From Takashimella koratensis (Eukaryota > Basidiomycota > Tremellomycetes > Trichosporonales > Tetragoniomycetaceae): a stretch of DNA of 64,000 bases. The notes beneath the pieces are model-generated. The model saw nothing but the letters and a program-made list of their open reading frames with translations, was not told the origin of the DNA and searched no databases. Below, piece after piece: positions 31,469 to 42,017 of the stretch. The translations under genes were made by a program, and so were the position numbers. The stretch covers positions 682,001 through 746,000 of the forward strand of contig BCKT01000011.1 in assembly GCA_003116875.1 (NCBI GenBank), in the 5' to 3' direction. Position 1 is the stretch's first letter, and each line of letters begins with the position of its first letter.

Positions 31469-34400
31469 TCAGTCCTGTGCAGCCTTGGCGGCGAGCGCGG
31501 CTCGGTGTGCGGCCTGACACGATTTCTTCATCGAGCTTGACCTAAAGTTCTTTCCCTAACGAGTTGATCGATATCAGCATGCGGTGTTCGTCACGATCTC
31601 TCGTTCTCCTACTCTTCCGTCCTCTGCCTTTTTCTCGTCTTCCATATCTTCTTCCCTCTGAATCTTGTGTGAGAGCTTAACACTCACCGCAAGGTATTTG
31701 ACATCCTCCCCTCCACCAAGCGAAACCAACCTCTCCTTTCCGACCCAAGCAAAACTCCTCGTCTTGTCGAAAAATCGAACAAGGTGTTCTTCCCCTGCTC
31801 CATCACCTCCACCGCTAGTCTCGCCCTGCATCTCAAGTACCGAATCTGGAATGATCGGGTCTTCAGAGTCCGGGTCGACAATCTCGGCTGGGAAATAAGG
31901 GTACGAGGGGACTTTGGCCCAGACTAATTGAGGGAGGAAGGATTGTCAGTGCATCAGTCAATAACGATACGAACACAACACCAGATCACAACTCACCGAC
32001 AGATCCAAAGCCTAGCTCAGGTTTTGGTCCACTTTTCTTCCCAGCGCTCGATTTTGATACTTGCTTCTTGGCCGGCTGGACTCTCTCCTCCTCCTCCTCT
32101 TCATCCACATCTTGCCTCTCCTCCTCCTCTTGCTCTGTCACCGTCTTCCCACCCTTCCGACCCTTGGGCTCAGGTACAGGTGTCAACTCGTCTTCCTCAT
32201 TCTCGTCCTCTCCATTCCCTGCCCCAGCCGCCTCTCCGGCCTCATCTCCCCGTTCCTTCTCAACCCGCCGTCGTTTCGCAGCTGGGGCGGGGACGAACCT
32301 TCCACTACGCCTCTTACTACGTTCTTTCTCCTTCCCACTCTTGCTCTTCCCTTCCCCATCGTGGTCATCATCCACATCCATCCCGTTTTCCCCATCCTCA
32401 TCGCCGTCATCGTTGTCGTCATTTTCCTCGTCAGGCGGAGGAGACAATGAGCTACCGACTTCATACTTGCGTTTCCTAGATTGCGGAGGCACCACAACTG
32501 CCGCCTCGGCATCCTCCGTGTTTGTTTCCGCCTTTCCTGTCCTGGTCCTGGCAGCGACTGGTCCCGTCGACGCCCTCTTGCCCGACTTCGCCCCTACCTC
32601 CTGCTTGACCGATACCGACCTCTCCAGCGCCCGACTCGACCCTGGCCCCGTGCCTCCGCCTAGGCCGGGCGTACTCGTACTCGTCTCCGCCCGCCGCCGT
32701 TTCTGTCCCTCAGGCAAGATCCAACCGATATTGAAGCGCGAGTACTGTTCCCGAGAATCGATGGTCTCAGCGACGAGGTCGAGCCCGCGCTCGCGCTCGC
32801 GTCGTTCTCGATCAGAGAGGACATTGACGGATTGAATACCGGCCACGCCACGTTGGGGTCGGGATAGCGGTTTGATTGCTGGTGAACCCTCACCTTCGTC
32901 CTCAGATCCATCGTCGTCGTCGCTATCGTTATCGTCGACCGTTGCCTCGCCCTTGGCTGCGACTTGGCCGTCGGCTTCTCCGTTATCGCCGGCACCGTTC
33001 GGTTCTGCTTTGGACGTACTGGGCGTGGCTCGTTTATGTCGCGAGCTGCGATCACTTCGCCCACTGCGCCCACTTGCGGCCAGCGTTGCCACCCGGCTCC
33101 GACTTGCCCGAGGCGTGACCAAACCTGCCCGCTCAGTCTCCTCCTGCGCCGCTGCTTCTGCGTCTACCGATCCCGGCCCCTCCTCACTCCCAGTCGCGGC
33201 AGGTGTCAACGCGCCACCACTGGTCGCTTCTATCCCGGCTTCATGCGCAAAGGCATCCACGATTGCCCTTGTCGCTCTCGTTGACCTCGGCAAACCCGCG
33301 ACACTCATTTCTTTACGTTTAGCCTCGCGCTCCTCCCATCGCTGTTTGGAGGACAACGATGACCGGGCGCTCTTCTTCTTCGGCTCCCGAGGAGGTGTAG
33401 GCATCCGCGGTCGCTCAAGCTCGAACGTGAAAATAGACCCGAGTAGGTCTCGACTGGGTTCGTCGGTGTCGGGGAGTAAGAGCGATCGGAGCAGGAGGTC
33501 GGATGGTTCAAGATCGCCGACGTGAACGCTACTGCTTGGCCCTGGCTCATGGCGCACCTCGTCGTCGGAGTCGGAGTCGACGACGTCAGAGAAACGGAAG
33601 GCAGAGCTCTCGCTAAGCGAATCTAGCTCATCGAGGAGTGGTTGGGCGTTCTTCTTGATTCTCGCGGCCGTGCGGTGAAATGGAGTCTCCGATTTATTGT
33701 ACAGCATAGCGTTATCCACCACGAGACGGACATCGCGCTGTGTTGTTCACCGAGTCAGCAAAACGTTCAAGGTGATTGATTAACTACATTGACTACACCG
33801 TTTTACGCCGATGAGAACACCTATGACGAACTCACTTTGAAATCTGCGATCTCCACGTAAATATTTCGTTCAATCTTGTCCTCAATAACAGCCCAGCACA
33901 TGGGCTCTTTAATGACCTCGTAGTAATCCGGGACCTCGACTCTGCTCACGGGCTGGAGAAACATTTCGCTTCGATCCATCCTGTATCCACCGAGCGGTTA
34001 AGTATCAGCACACATCTTTTCCTATTCAAGTCACTACTCACGCGCGGATTTTTTGAAGGGTGAGAGACAGGATCGCGTAGTGTGGGAAGATGCAAGAATC
34101 AACCACGTCTTTGATAAGTTGAGCAGCGCGGAGTTTCTCCTTTTCACGTTTCCGAGCTTGTTCAGCGAGCATGCGGACCTTCTCCAGGTCGTTGCGTAGT
34201 TGAGTGAGAAACTAAACCCCTCGTCAGTAGGTGAACATGCTGGTCGAGAGGCGGTACCCGATGCTCACCTGTAGCTTCTTCGCCTTCTCTGCGTCCGTCT
34301 GCTGTTCGCCTGTATTTGACGCTGTCCAAGGCTGATTCCAGGCCGTCAGCATTTACCCCACCTGCACCCAAATCTTCAAAACCCCTATGGGCGCATCTAA

Positions 34401-36529
34401 CAACCCCTTACTCACCTCCAAATGGAGCCGCTTCAACAACGGCGCGCCTCGCCTCGCCTCTCGCTTCAAACTCCAATACCTGCACAACCTCTCCACAAAG
34501 TGTGCTTTCTTTCTAATCGTCACTTTCCCGATATAGTCCATGAGCTTTTGTACGATCGCATGAGGTACGATCGGTGGACCGGGTCGGTAGGATTTCGCGT
34601 GTGCGCGCGCTGTTTTAGTCGTCACGGTTCGAGGCTGGGGGGTGGATGCGGCGGCTGCAGGCGCAGCGGTGGAAGATGTGCCAACGTGGGGGGGAGGGGA
34701 GAGGGGCCGTTTTCGGGGTCGACCACGACCGCGAGGTTGCGCACCCTTTGGTGGAGCAACAGGAAGTTTGGCCGTTGGTGCGGCAGTACCGTACTCGTCG
34801 TCTTCGTCTTCTTCCTCGTCATCGTTGGTCTCTCGATAACTGTCGTCATCTTCGTCGTCCTCATCCGCATCTTGCTCCTTCTTCCGCTCAGCCTGTGTCC
34901 AATCAAGACCAGCAACTCGTCAGTTTCATACTCCTTCTAGATCACGTCATGGTATAACAATCGAGATGTCAGACTCACCGGCATGTGCTTGTCACAGAAC
35001 GCTCGGAGCTGGCCATCCGCATTGATCGATTTCATACTCATCAACAACCCAGCTTGCCGTGCGCACGTCACATGAAACGCGGTGAAGCAGTTCCGGTTAT
35101 CACATTGGATACACGCGCCAACTTTGTCCTTGCAGAGGGAGCATACCTGTGTCCATCGTATTAGCTCGCTCACCAGAATCGCGCACAGCTGCATGGGGCC
35201 AAATTTACCAGTTTCCAGCGGTTCTTTGGGACCTGCTCGACCCCATCGACAGGTTCCATGTAAATGGCGTTGCCTACTCCCAACTCGGGTATCCATATCG
35301 CGCAAAGTAAGTGTGCCCAGTGTCCCGTAGACGTCTGCTTGAATGCGCCTCCCTCGTTTGGGCAAAACAAGCAAGACTGGAAAACGTGAAATGCCTCATC
35401 AGCAGTTGCGCCTTTTTCGACCCTGTGAATGCTTTGGAAGGTAGGATGACCACACACCACTGGGTTCTCAGGCGACACGGTACACTTTCGACACAACCAT
35501 TGACCCTCGGGGATGTAAGGTACACCATAGCAATCTGCGTCCGAGTCAGCAACGTCCTGAGCTAGAGAATACAGGCAATGACTGAACTTACCTTGGTGGA
35601 CTGCAAGGTTGCATCCGTCGCAGAAGACAATGGCATTCGAGTTCTCGCCCTCACCGTCGTCACAGATAGAGCACTTGGAATCCTCTACGGGCATATGCGT
35701 GACAGGTTGTGGTATCCGTTTGATCTAGTGGCGGAAACAGTGTCAGTTGATCCCCGATTGCCATAGGAGCAGGCAACAGAGGCGGCGAGAGAGAAGGTTG
35801 CTTGAGTAGTCAGGAACGCACCAGATGGAACCACTCCTTCTCAAGCTTGTCCATGATGATCTCGAAGATCTCATATGACACTGGACCCGACTGGTCTTTC
35901 TTCCGCTCGGCGTTGACGCGATCAAGCCATTCCTGATCTGTAGCGGTCGACGTGTTAGCCAAAGTTTACACCTTCAAATGGGGAGGAAATCCGAATGATT
36001 CTGGGCTGAAGTGGAGTGTGACAGTTCAAGATACCTTGCTCATCCATGTCGTACTCGACCTGCACCGCGAGTTCCGACTCGATGGGCTCTGGGGGATTGA
36101 GAATATCGCTCGTTAGCAAGCACCTCTATTCCCTTGAAGAGGAGGTCAAGCTACATGCTCAGACTCACCAATATAGCGAATGTAGTGCTCTGGTCTCTCA
36201 AACAGCGAAAAGTCATTGTCTAGTCAAGAGTTAGAACACCCCAGTCTAGTTGTTACAGCTGCGAACCAGCGACAGCGAGGACAGCATCACTTACATCCAT
36301 ACGACCTGCTTTGTTCCTGAAAGTACACATATGTTAGCTGGATCCACACCATCCACACCAGCATCAACTGCACAATCCCGTCCCGTGGCTAGCTAATGCG
36401 CGCCCGTCCACTCACCGAATGCACGCCCGCGGGCGCGAGGAGCGACTTGTCATCGGTAATGACGCGGAATGACACCTTTGGGAGGTCGTGGTAGTACGCC
36501 TTGTCGGCGTTGGTCTCGAGCCGGGACAT
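31469..36529 (-). CDS. NTO1: BRPF/NTO1-type histone reader: EPL-like, PHD, extended PHD, bromodomain, PWWP (15 exons)
   Basis: Scaffold/reader subunit of a MYST (NuA3/MOZ-type) histone H3 acetyltransferase complex. Exons: 36529-36416, 36316-36295, 36219-36169, 36088-36035, 35937-35822, 35724-35592, 35534-35209, 35146-34979, 34892-34416, 34331-34269, 34211-34042, 33980-33836, 33737-31997, 31923-31688, 31555-31469; 3,903 nt, 1,300 residues. Order: N-terminal EPL1-like motif ([20 protein letters not shown]), PHD finger at about 135-180 ([20 protein letters not shown]), extended PHD to about 310 ([21 protein letters not shown]), bromodomain at about 530-650 ([27 protein letters not shown]), a 500-residue acidic/Ser-rich linker with KRRR clusters, and a PWWP domain at about 1193-1275 ([19 protein letters not shown]). 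The linker is one 1.7-kb exon. The final exon (ending [13 protein letters not shown]) is my least certain junction, chosen because phase and the BRPF-like end fit. Confidence 0.93.
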
Positions 36530-39098
36530 GGTCTGGGTGCGGCCGGGCCGTGAGCTGTTGGAGGAGGCGGGGAGGGTGAGGGGTGAGGGAGGCTGGGATG
36601 GATGTAATGTTGGTCAGTCAGGCGCGTGAGGAACATCAACAACCTCAAGGGGGACGACGTCCAGTAAAAGGTGTACTACCCGAGGACTGACCTTAGCCAT
36701 TAATTTCAGCCTGCTACCAATGTTGATGTCGAAGTGACCTTTATTACCGCTCATCCTTGACCAGCCCATAACCTCTTAACATCACAGCGGTCACAACGCC
36801 AGCCGGTTGCCGACAGCTGGGCTGCAATCGAGCCGAATCGAGGCAAGGCGGGACTGGATGCGGCGATGGCGTGTTTGATCGAGTGAGTGAAGAGTGACTT
36901 GCTCTGTGTCTTGTTTCAACATCATTTCACCTCCTGGCCCTCGCTTCCGCAATGATGTCTTTTTGTAAAAGGTGTGAACGAAGACTGCCCCTCGCTATCT
37001 CTTCTCTCCAATTTCTTCCTTTACCTCTTACCCCCTCTCCCTTCTCGCCTTTGCCGCCCCTGTTTCCTTCACAGCCTCCACCTCCACCGTCTCTCCGGCT
37101 GCCCGTTATCGTCGAACGCCAGAGCGTCCATTATTGTCACTGCCCACTGCGAGATTACCTGTGGGCAGGGTAAGGCGGGGCGTACATCACCACACCGCCT
37201 TCCGGTAAAAGCTGTCTTTCTTTTTCCCTTTGGGAAGGGCTGATGGCGAGACCCGCCTCTCGACAGTTTCACCAGAGCTGCGGGTAAAGGCCCGGATGGA
37301 AATCATCTGCCTTGTCTCTTCCGCTCAGGAGGCTCTCTTTTGGGCAGGAGGGACGAGTAGAGTCTCGGGTTTTGAGGCTGATCGTGTTCCCCGAAGATTA
37401 ATGAGGAGCACGAGGAACCCATGACGCAAATCACCACTTTGGAAGGGCGCCATATATGCGTAGGGCCGTCGAGATCATCTTGGCTCGTTGCGCGAGGATT
37501 GGCTTTTCTCCAGAAACCCACAACAACGTAGGCAGGGGATGATGTCCCCCCGTTCATCTGAGCGGGGCAGATGTCTCCAAGCCAGCGTGTCATCCGTCGT
37601 TCGTGATAAATGGTGGTGGGCTGGTTGGTGTTAGTGTCGGACAGGTTGCGTGGGGATTGGGACCAGAGCGGTGAGGGCTGAGGGAGAGGGCTGGGAGCGT
37701 AAGGCAGGACTCAAGGTTGGATGAGTAGTGGTAGCGAAGGAGCATGTCGAGTTGGGATCTCCAACGTTTTGAGAGACTTGTTTCGTTTGAAATAGTCCAC
37801 TGAGCGGTGCGAACGAGTCGGCTATTCTCTCTCTGCTTCTGATATGGTATTGAGGCCACGAACCCCTGTGCGAATCAGTGCTGACGATAGGGTCTATGCG
37901 CGATCAACGTAGCTCGGCGAGAGGACTAGACGGTAAGCGTCAGTGCCCAGGGAGGCTCGGACTGTCTGTGACCTGGAGAGCCACATTGTTCTCGAGCACC
38001 GATGGAGGCGTTCGCCGTGTATAGCTGGATCATGTTGTGTCATGAGCCATGTACTATGCCGGTTACCATCATGTTGATGCCGTGACTCATTGGATGTCTC
38101 GCACTCCGTCGTATGTGCCTGTCTTGCAGCGGCTAAAGCCGTGATAAATGGCCAGACCTACCTACTTCTACTATTAATGCTGCTGCTGCGATGAGCCTGG
38201 GGCTGGTTGGGGCTTCGTCCACAGTGCTTTGCCGCTACTCAGGTCCACAGGATCATGCTGTAATATACGGCACTCTAGCATGTAGTGCATGGTGAGGTAG
38301 CTGAAGGGATGGGGATTGTGTTGATTCAGATCGGATCGGCTGAGTGCGTTGTTCAATTCAAACATTTCCAAGCCGTGCACATCGCTCTGAGTTGCCCTCG
38401 GCTCTTCTGCCCGGCCTCTGTTCTCTTCTCTCTTATACGGTAATACATATACGTCCCCAACGCTGAAGGCACTACCTGATCCCCCAGTCTTGACACTTTG
38501 CTTTCGCTTGGAGTATCTCGTCATTCTTTCTACTCACCCTTCAACCGGTCGGCTCTGTCATCCTCTCACCCCTTTTCCCCCGCGTGTCGCTCAGCCTCGC
38601 GCTCAGCTCTGGATTCCCCCTACCCCCTACCCCCTGGTCCCCTGGCCCCGCGCTTGCCCGCTCGTGTGCCGCGATCGATTTCCGTCGCTTATCTTGCTGT
38701 TTTTTTCCAATTTTGGCTCACCTAATTCGTACGCCGCCGCCCGACCCTGACTCCCAAACTTGGGAAAAAAAAAAAAAAAAAAACTTGCCCGTTGGCCGCT
38801 TGTACAGTGGGGGGACAGTAATCGTGACTCGAGTCGAGATCTCGCTTCGAGTCTTGGTTGCAACTTGACTCGTCTCATCTCTCATCTCATCTTGCTCCTT
38901 AACCCCCGCATCTCCTTGTTCTTTCCTTCTTTGTTTCCATCTTGCTCTTACCCGTTGAATAATTGAGCCACTGTACATTGCCCTACGCTCGCCTCGCTCT
39001 TCCCGGCGAAGACCGACTTTGATACCAACAGCCATCGAACATTGCTTGAGCATTTCGACTCTTTTCTCTTCTTTCGACTCACACCTTACCTTTTCACC
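36530..39098. other. Long divergent intergenic region, NTO1 and purine-cytosine permease
   Basis: 2.6 kb, the longest gene-free stretch here, between two divergent starts. The several frames of about 100 codons on either strand (37303-37593, 38174-38524) lack codon bias and splice logic. A run of 19 A lies at 38765. CT-rich tracts from 38490 to 39098 look like the core promoter and leader of the permease. No tRNA or rRNA was recognised. Confidence 0.45.
38765..38783 (+). repeat. A19 homopolymer
   Basis: Nineteen consecutive A in the permease upstream region, about 315 bp before its ATG. Possible nucleosome-depleting tract or an assembly-sensitive homopolymer. Confidence 0.9.
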
Positions 39099-41015
39099 AT
39101 GTCGTACCAGCTCGCCGACCTCGAGGACGAGCGAGACAAGTCGGCCTTCCCACCTTCGTCTGTGCCCTACTTTGCCGATCCCGAGCTCGCTGAAGCCGAG
39201 GCGCAGATTTACCGCCCACAGCGCGGAGGCGTCCGCGGCGCCATGTCAAAGACGATGGAGATGCTCGTTCGTCACGGCGTCGAAGAGCGGGGAATCCAAC
39301 CGCGCCCCGAGAGTGTGAGTAAAGCTCGGTTCAGCGTTGGAAACAAGGCTTGGGTAGGAGGCTTGGGTAGGAACTGATAAGGTGTACAGGAGAGGGACAC
39401 TTTGACAATGTGGTCGTACTTTCCGCAATTTACACTTTGGGCGGCGATGAATACGAACATTCTCAGTGTAAGTCGCGCTTTTCTCAACATCCAACTTTTT
39501 GTGTCTGCAAGGGGTCGCAAAACTGACAGCGCGTGTCGCAGTTCTCGGAAGGCATGTTGGGTCCCGGTCTTTTCGCTCTCGACTTCAAATCCAGTGCCAT
39601 GGTCATTGTCCTCTTCACTGCTGTCTGCAGCGCTGCTCCTGCGTTCCTCGCTACCAATGGGCCACGGACAGGGATGCGTCAGATGGTCCAGGCTCGTTAT
39701 GCCCTCGGCTACTTCCCCAGCATGTTCATCGGTCTCGTCAACTGTATCTCGTTTGTCGGGTACCTCTCGCTCACCGCGATCCTCGGTGGTCAGTGCTTGA
39801 GTCTGACATGGAGCGCCAACTTGACTTGGGACGTGGGAATCGTTGTGGTGGCTATTATCGCTCTTTTCGTGAGTCCACTGACAGTGCGGAAGCCGAGGCT
39901 GCTATGTTCAGGTGATGGATGAGAATCGGGACCGTGGTAGATTGAAAGATCAACAAGGACTACACATGCTTACCATCTTGCTACACAGCTCTCCTTCGTC
40001 GGCCTGCGCGCTCTGCACATGCTCTCCCTTCTGTCTTTCCCCGTCGTCGCGATTCTCTTCGTCGTCATCGCTGGCATTTCGGGAGAGAACCTCAAACTCG
40101 CTACCAGCGAAGCCACGGCGGCCGTGACCAGCTTGACAACTAGCGGTGTCCTTGGCTATGCCGCGAGCCAGATCGGGTTCACTATCAGTTATACCTCGTT
40201 TGCTAGCGACTTTGTAAGTGACTCAGATCATGATCCCGTTCAGAATCTTCGTCGTAGCTTGAATCAAACTGACCCGAGTCTAGACCACCAGCCTTCCTCC
40301 GCAGACTTCGCGTGTGGCCCTGTTCGCCTGTGTCTTCCTCGGCCTGTTCATTCCCATCACCCTCGTGCAACTCTTTGGCGCCGCCGCACAGGCTGCCGCC
40401 CTTGCCATCCCGGACTGGGGAGATGCGGCAGCGATCGGGACGCCCAACCTCTTGTACGCGATGATGAACGAGACGGACGGTGCGAAATTCGCTATGATCC
40501 TTCTCTGCCTCGGCGTGATCGCCAACACCGCACCGACGATCTACAGCTGCGGTCTTAGCGGGCAGGTCGCGCTTCCTTGGCTCGTCAGGGTTCCCCGCTA
40601 CTTCCTCGCCATCATCGTTACCGCCATTTACCTGCCTGTAGCGATCGTCGGCTCCACACACTTTTACGAGGTCTTGTCCAACTTCCTCGCGGTGTTGGGA
40701 TACTACACGGCGATTTACGTCCCGCCTGTTATCCTTGAGCCGTTGCTGTTCCGCCGCCCGGTCTCGCTCGAGACATACCCGCTTGAGATCTGGGACAAGC
40801 CGTCCAAGCTGCCGATCGGGTTCGCGTGGCTCGCTGGTGCGATCGTGGGGATCCCCCTGATCGCAGCGGGCATGGCCCAGACTTGGTGGGTGGGATGGAT
40901 CGCTCAAGCGTTGCCCGGCGGTGAAGGCGATTTAGGGTTTTTGGTCCCCGCGGCAGCAGTGACCATCGTCTGGATCCCAGCGCGATACTTGGAGCGCCGC
41001 TTGACCGGGAGATGA
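39099..41015 (+). CDS. Purine-cytosine permease, NCS1 family (5 exons)
   Basis: Plasma-membrane symporter of the nucleobase-cation-symport-1 family (Fcy2/Tpn1 type). Exons 39099-39314, 39390-39467, 39542-39868, 39989-40213, 40284-41015; 525 residues, normal length. The N-terminal 70 residues are cytosolic and charged (QLADLEDERDK), then GVEERGIQPRPESERDTLTM, a family hallmark just before the first membrane segment, then about 12 hydrophobic segments (for example FTLWAAMNTNILSFSEGMLG, GQVALPWLVRVPRYFLAIIV). The match to the family is good along the whole length, but the exact substrate (cytosine, adenine, pyridoxine, uracil) cannot be told from the sequence. ATG is in CACCATGTCG, a good fungal start context. 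A NUP-family protein lies 8 kb upstream but the two are separated by NTO1 and not an obvious cluster. Confidence 0.93.
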
Positions 41016-42017
41016 GCGTTGGGTTAGTGAGGCGAGTTCCAAGGCGCTCTTGGAGTGTTGGGTTGTGGGTCATTCAACTGTAGTCGATCTGGAATCAGTC
41101 TGCCATCGTTCTGTGTCGTGTTTAGTTTAATCCAAGTTTGGGTCAGTCTCATTCTCGGGAAGAGGGCTGTGGACACTGCATGTTGTGCAGTCAGAGCGAG
41201 TAGGTGCAATAGATATGATATAATTCGAGCGTTTTTTTTTTTTTGTCATTTCTGGTCATTTCAATATCATCGCATGAGTAGGTGGGCAGTGAGAGGCGCC
41301 TTATGAGAATGGGTATATGCACGCGTACGTAAAGCATGATGAAGTGGGTGCGGTGCTCCGGGTGGGGTTTGCACCTGCAGGACCTGTTCACTGGGGGCCA
41401 AGACCTTTGAGGTAATGAGGTCGTCCGGCAGTCTCCGTGCCAGGAACCGAGGGCTGTAAGCTGGGGCAACGTGGGTCGGGAATACAGCGTAGGGTGGGTG
41501 GGGGTGGATCGGAAATCCTCAAACGTCATTCCCACCGACTCCCGACTCATTCCACCACCCCGACCACCTGTGCCCACCTGCACCCACCTATCTACCTACC
41601 TACCTACCAACCAGCAATCCCTCGTGATTCATCTCTCTTCAGACTCACGATCATACCCTACAATACCGCAGCATTCCGCCCCACCTCGTCGGCCTGCGTA
41701 ATCACCTCGACCGTGCCCATCGTCGGTAAATCGGGGATTAGATCTGGCTCTCTCTTTCACCGGGTTGCTTGGTTGCTTTCCCCACTGCACCTCTGCACGA
41801 CCCTCAACTCGTCCATCGACAGCAAGCTTGATCAGAGGTCTTGTACTCGACGGCGACTGCTACGGTGACCTGAACGAGAACGACTAGTCGAAAGCTTGTC
41901 TTACGCCCTGATTCGATCTTCCATCATCGGCGTTCTCATCATTCCGCACCCCCTCCACCTACTTACTCCCCTCCTCCATCTCTATCGCACACATCAACCA
42001 CCGCACCATCTTTCTCA
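41016..42017. other. Intergenic between permease and DGA1
   Basis: One kilobase with a T13 run at 41232-41244 and C/CCTAC-rich stretches near 41580 (TACCTACCTACCTACC). Holds the permease 3' flank and DGA1 promoter. No gene seen. Confidence 0.45.

Noticed and set aside
31329..31520. Alternative end of NTO1 in another frame ([12 protein letters not shown]...)
   Set aside because: It also resembles the BRPF end for a few residues but then continues into non-coding-like sequence; the acceptor at 31556 gives a short, sensible end.
32068..33525. Long plus-strand frames of 217-255 codons, Ser-rich
   Set aside because: They are reverse shadows of the acidic, Ser-rich linker exon of NTO1.
36530..39098. 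tRNA or other RNA gene in the long gap
   Set aside because: No A/B-box pair or cloverleaf could be found by eye; a covariance-model scan would be needed to exclude one.
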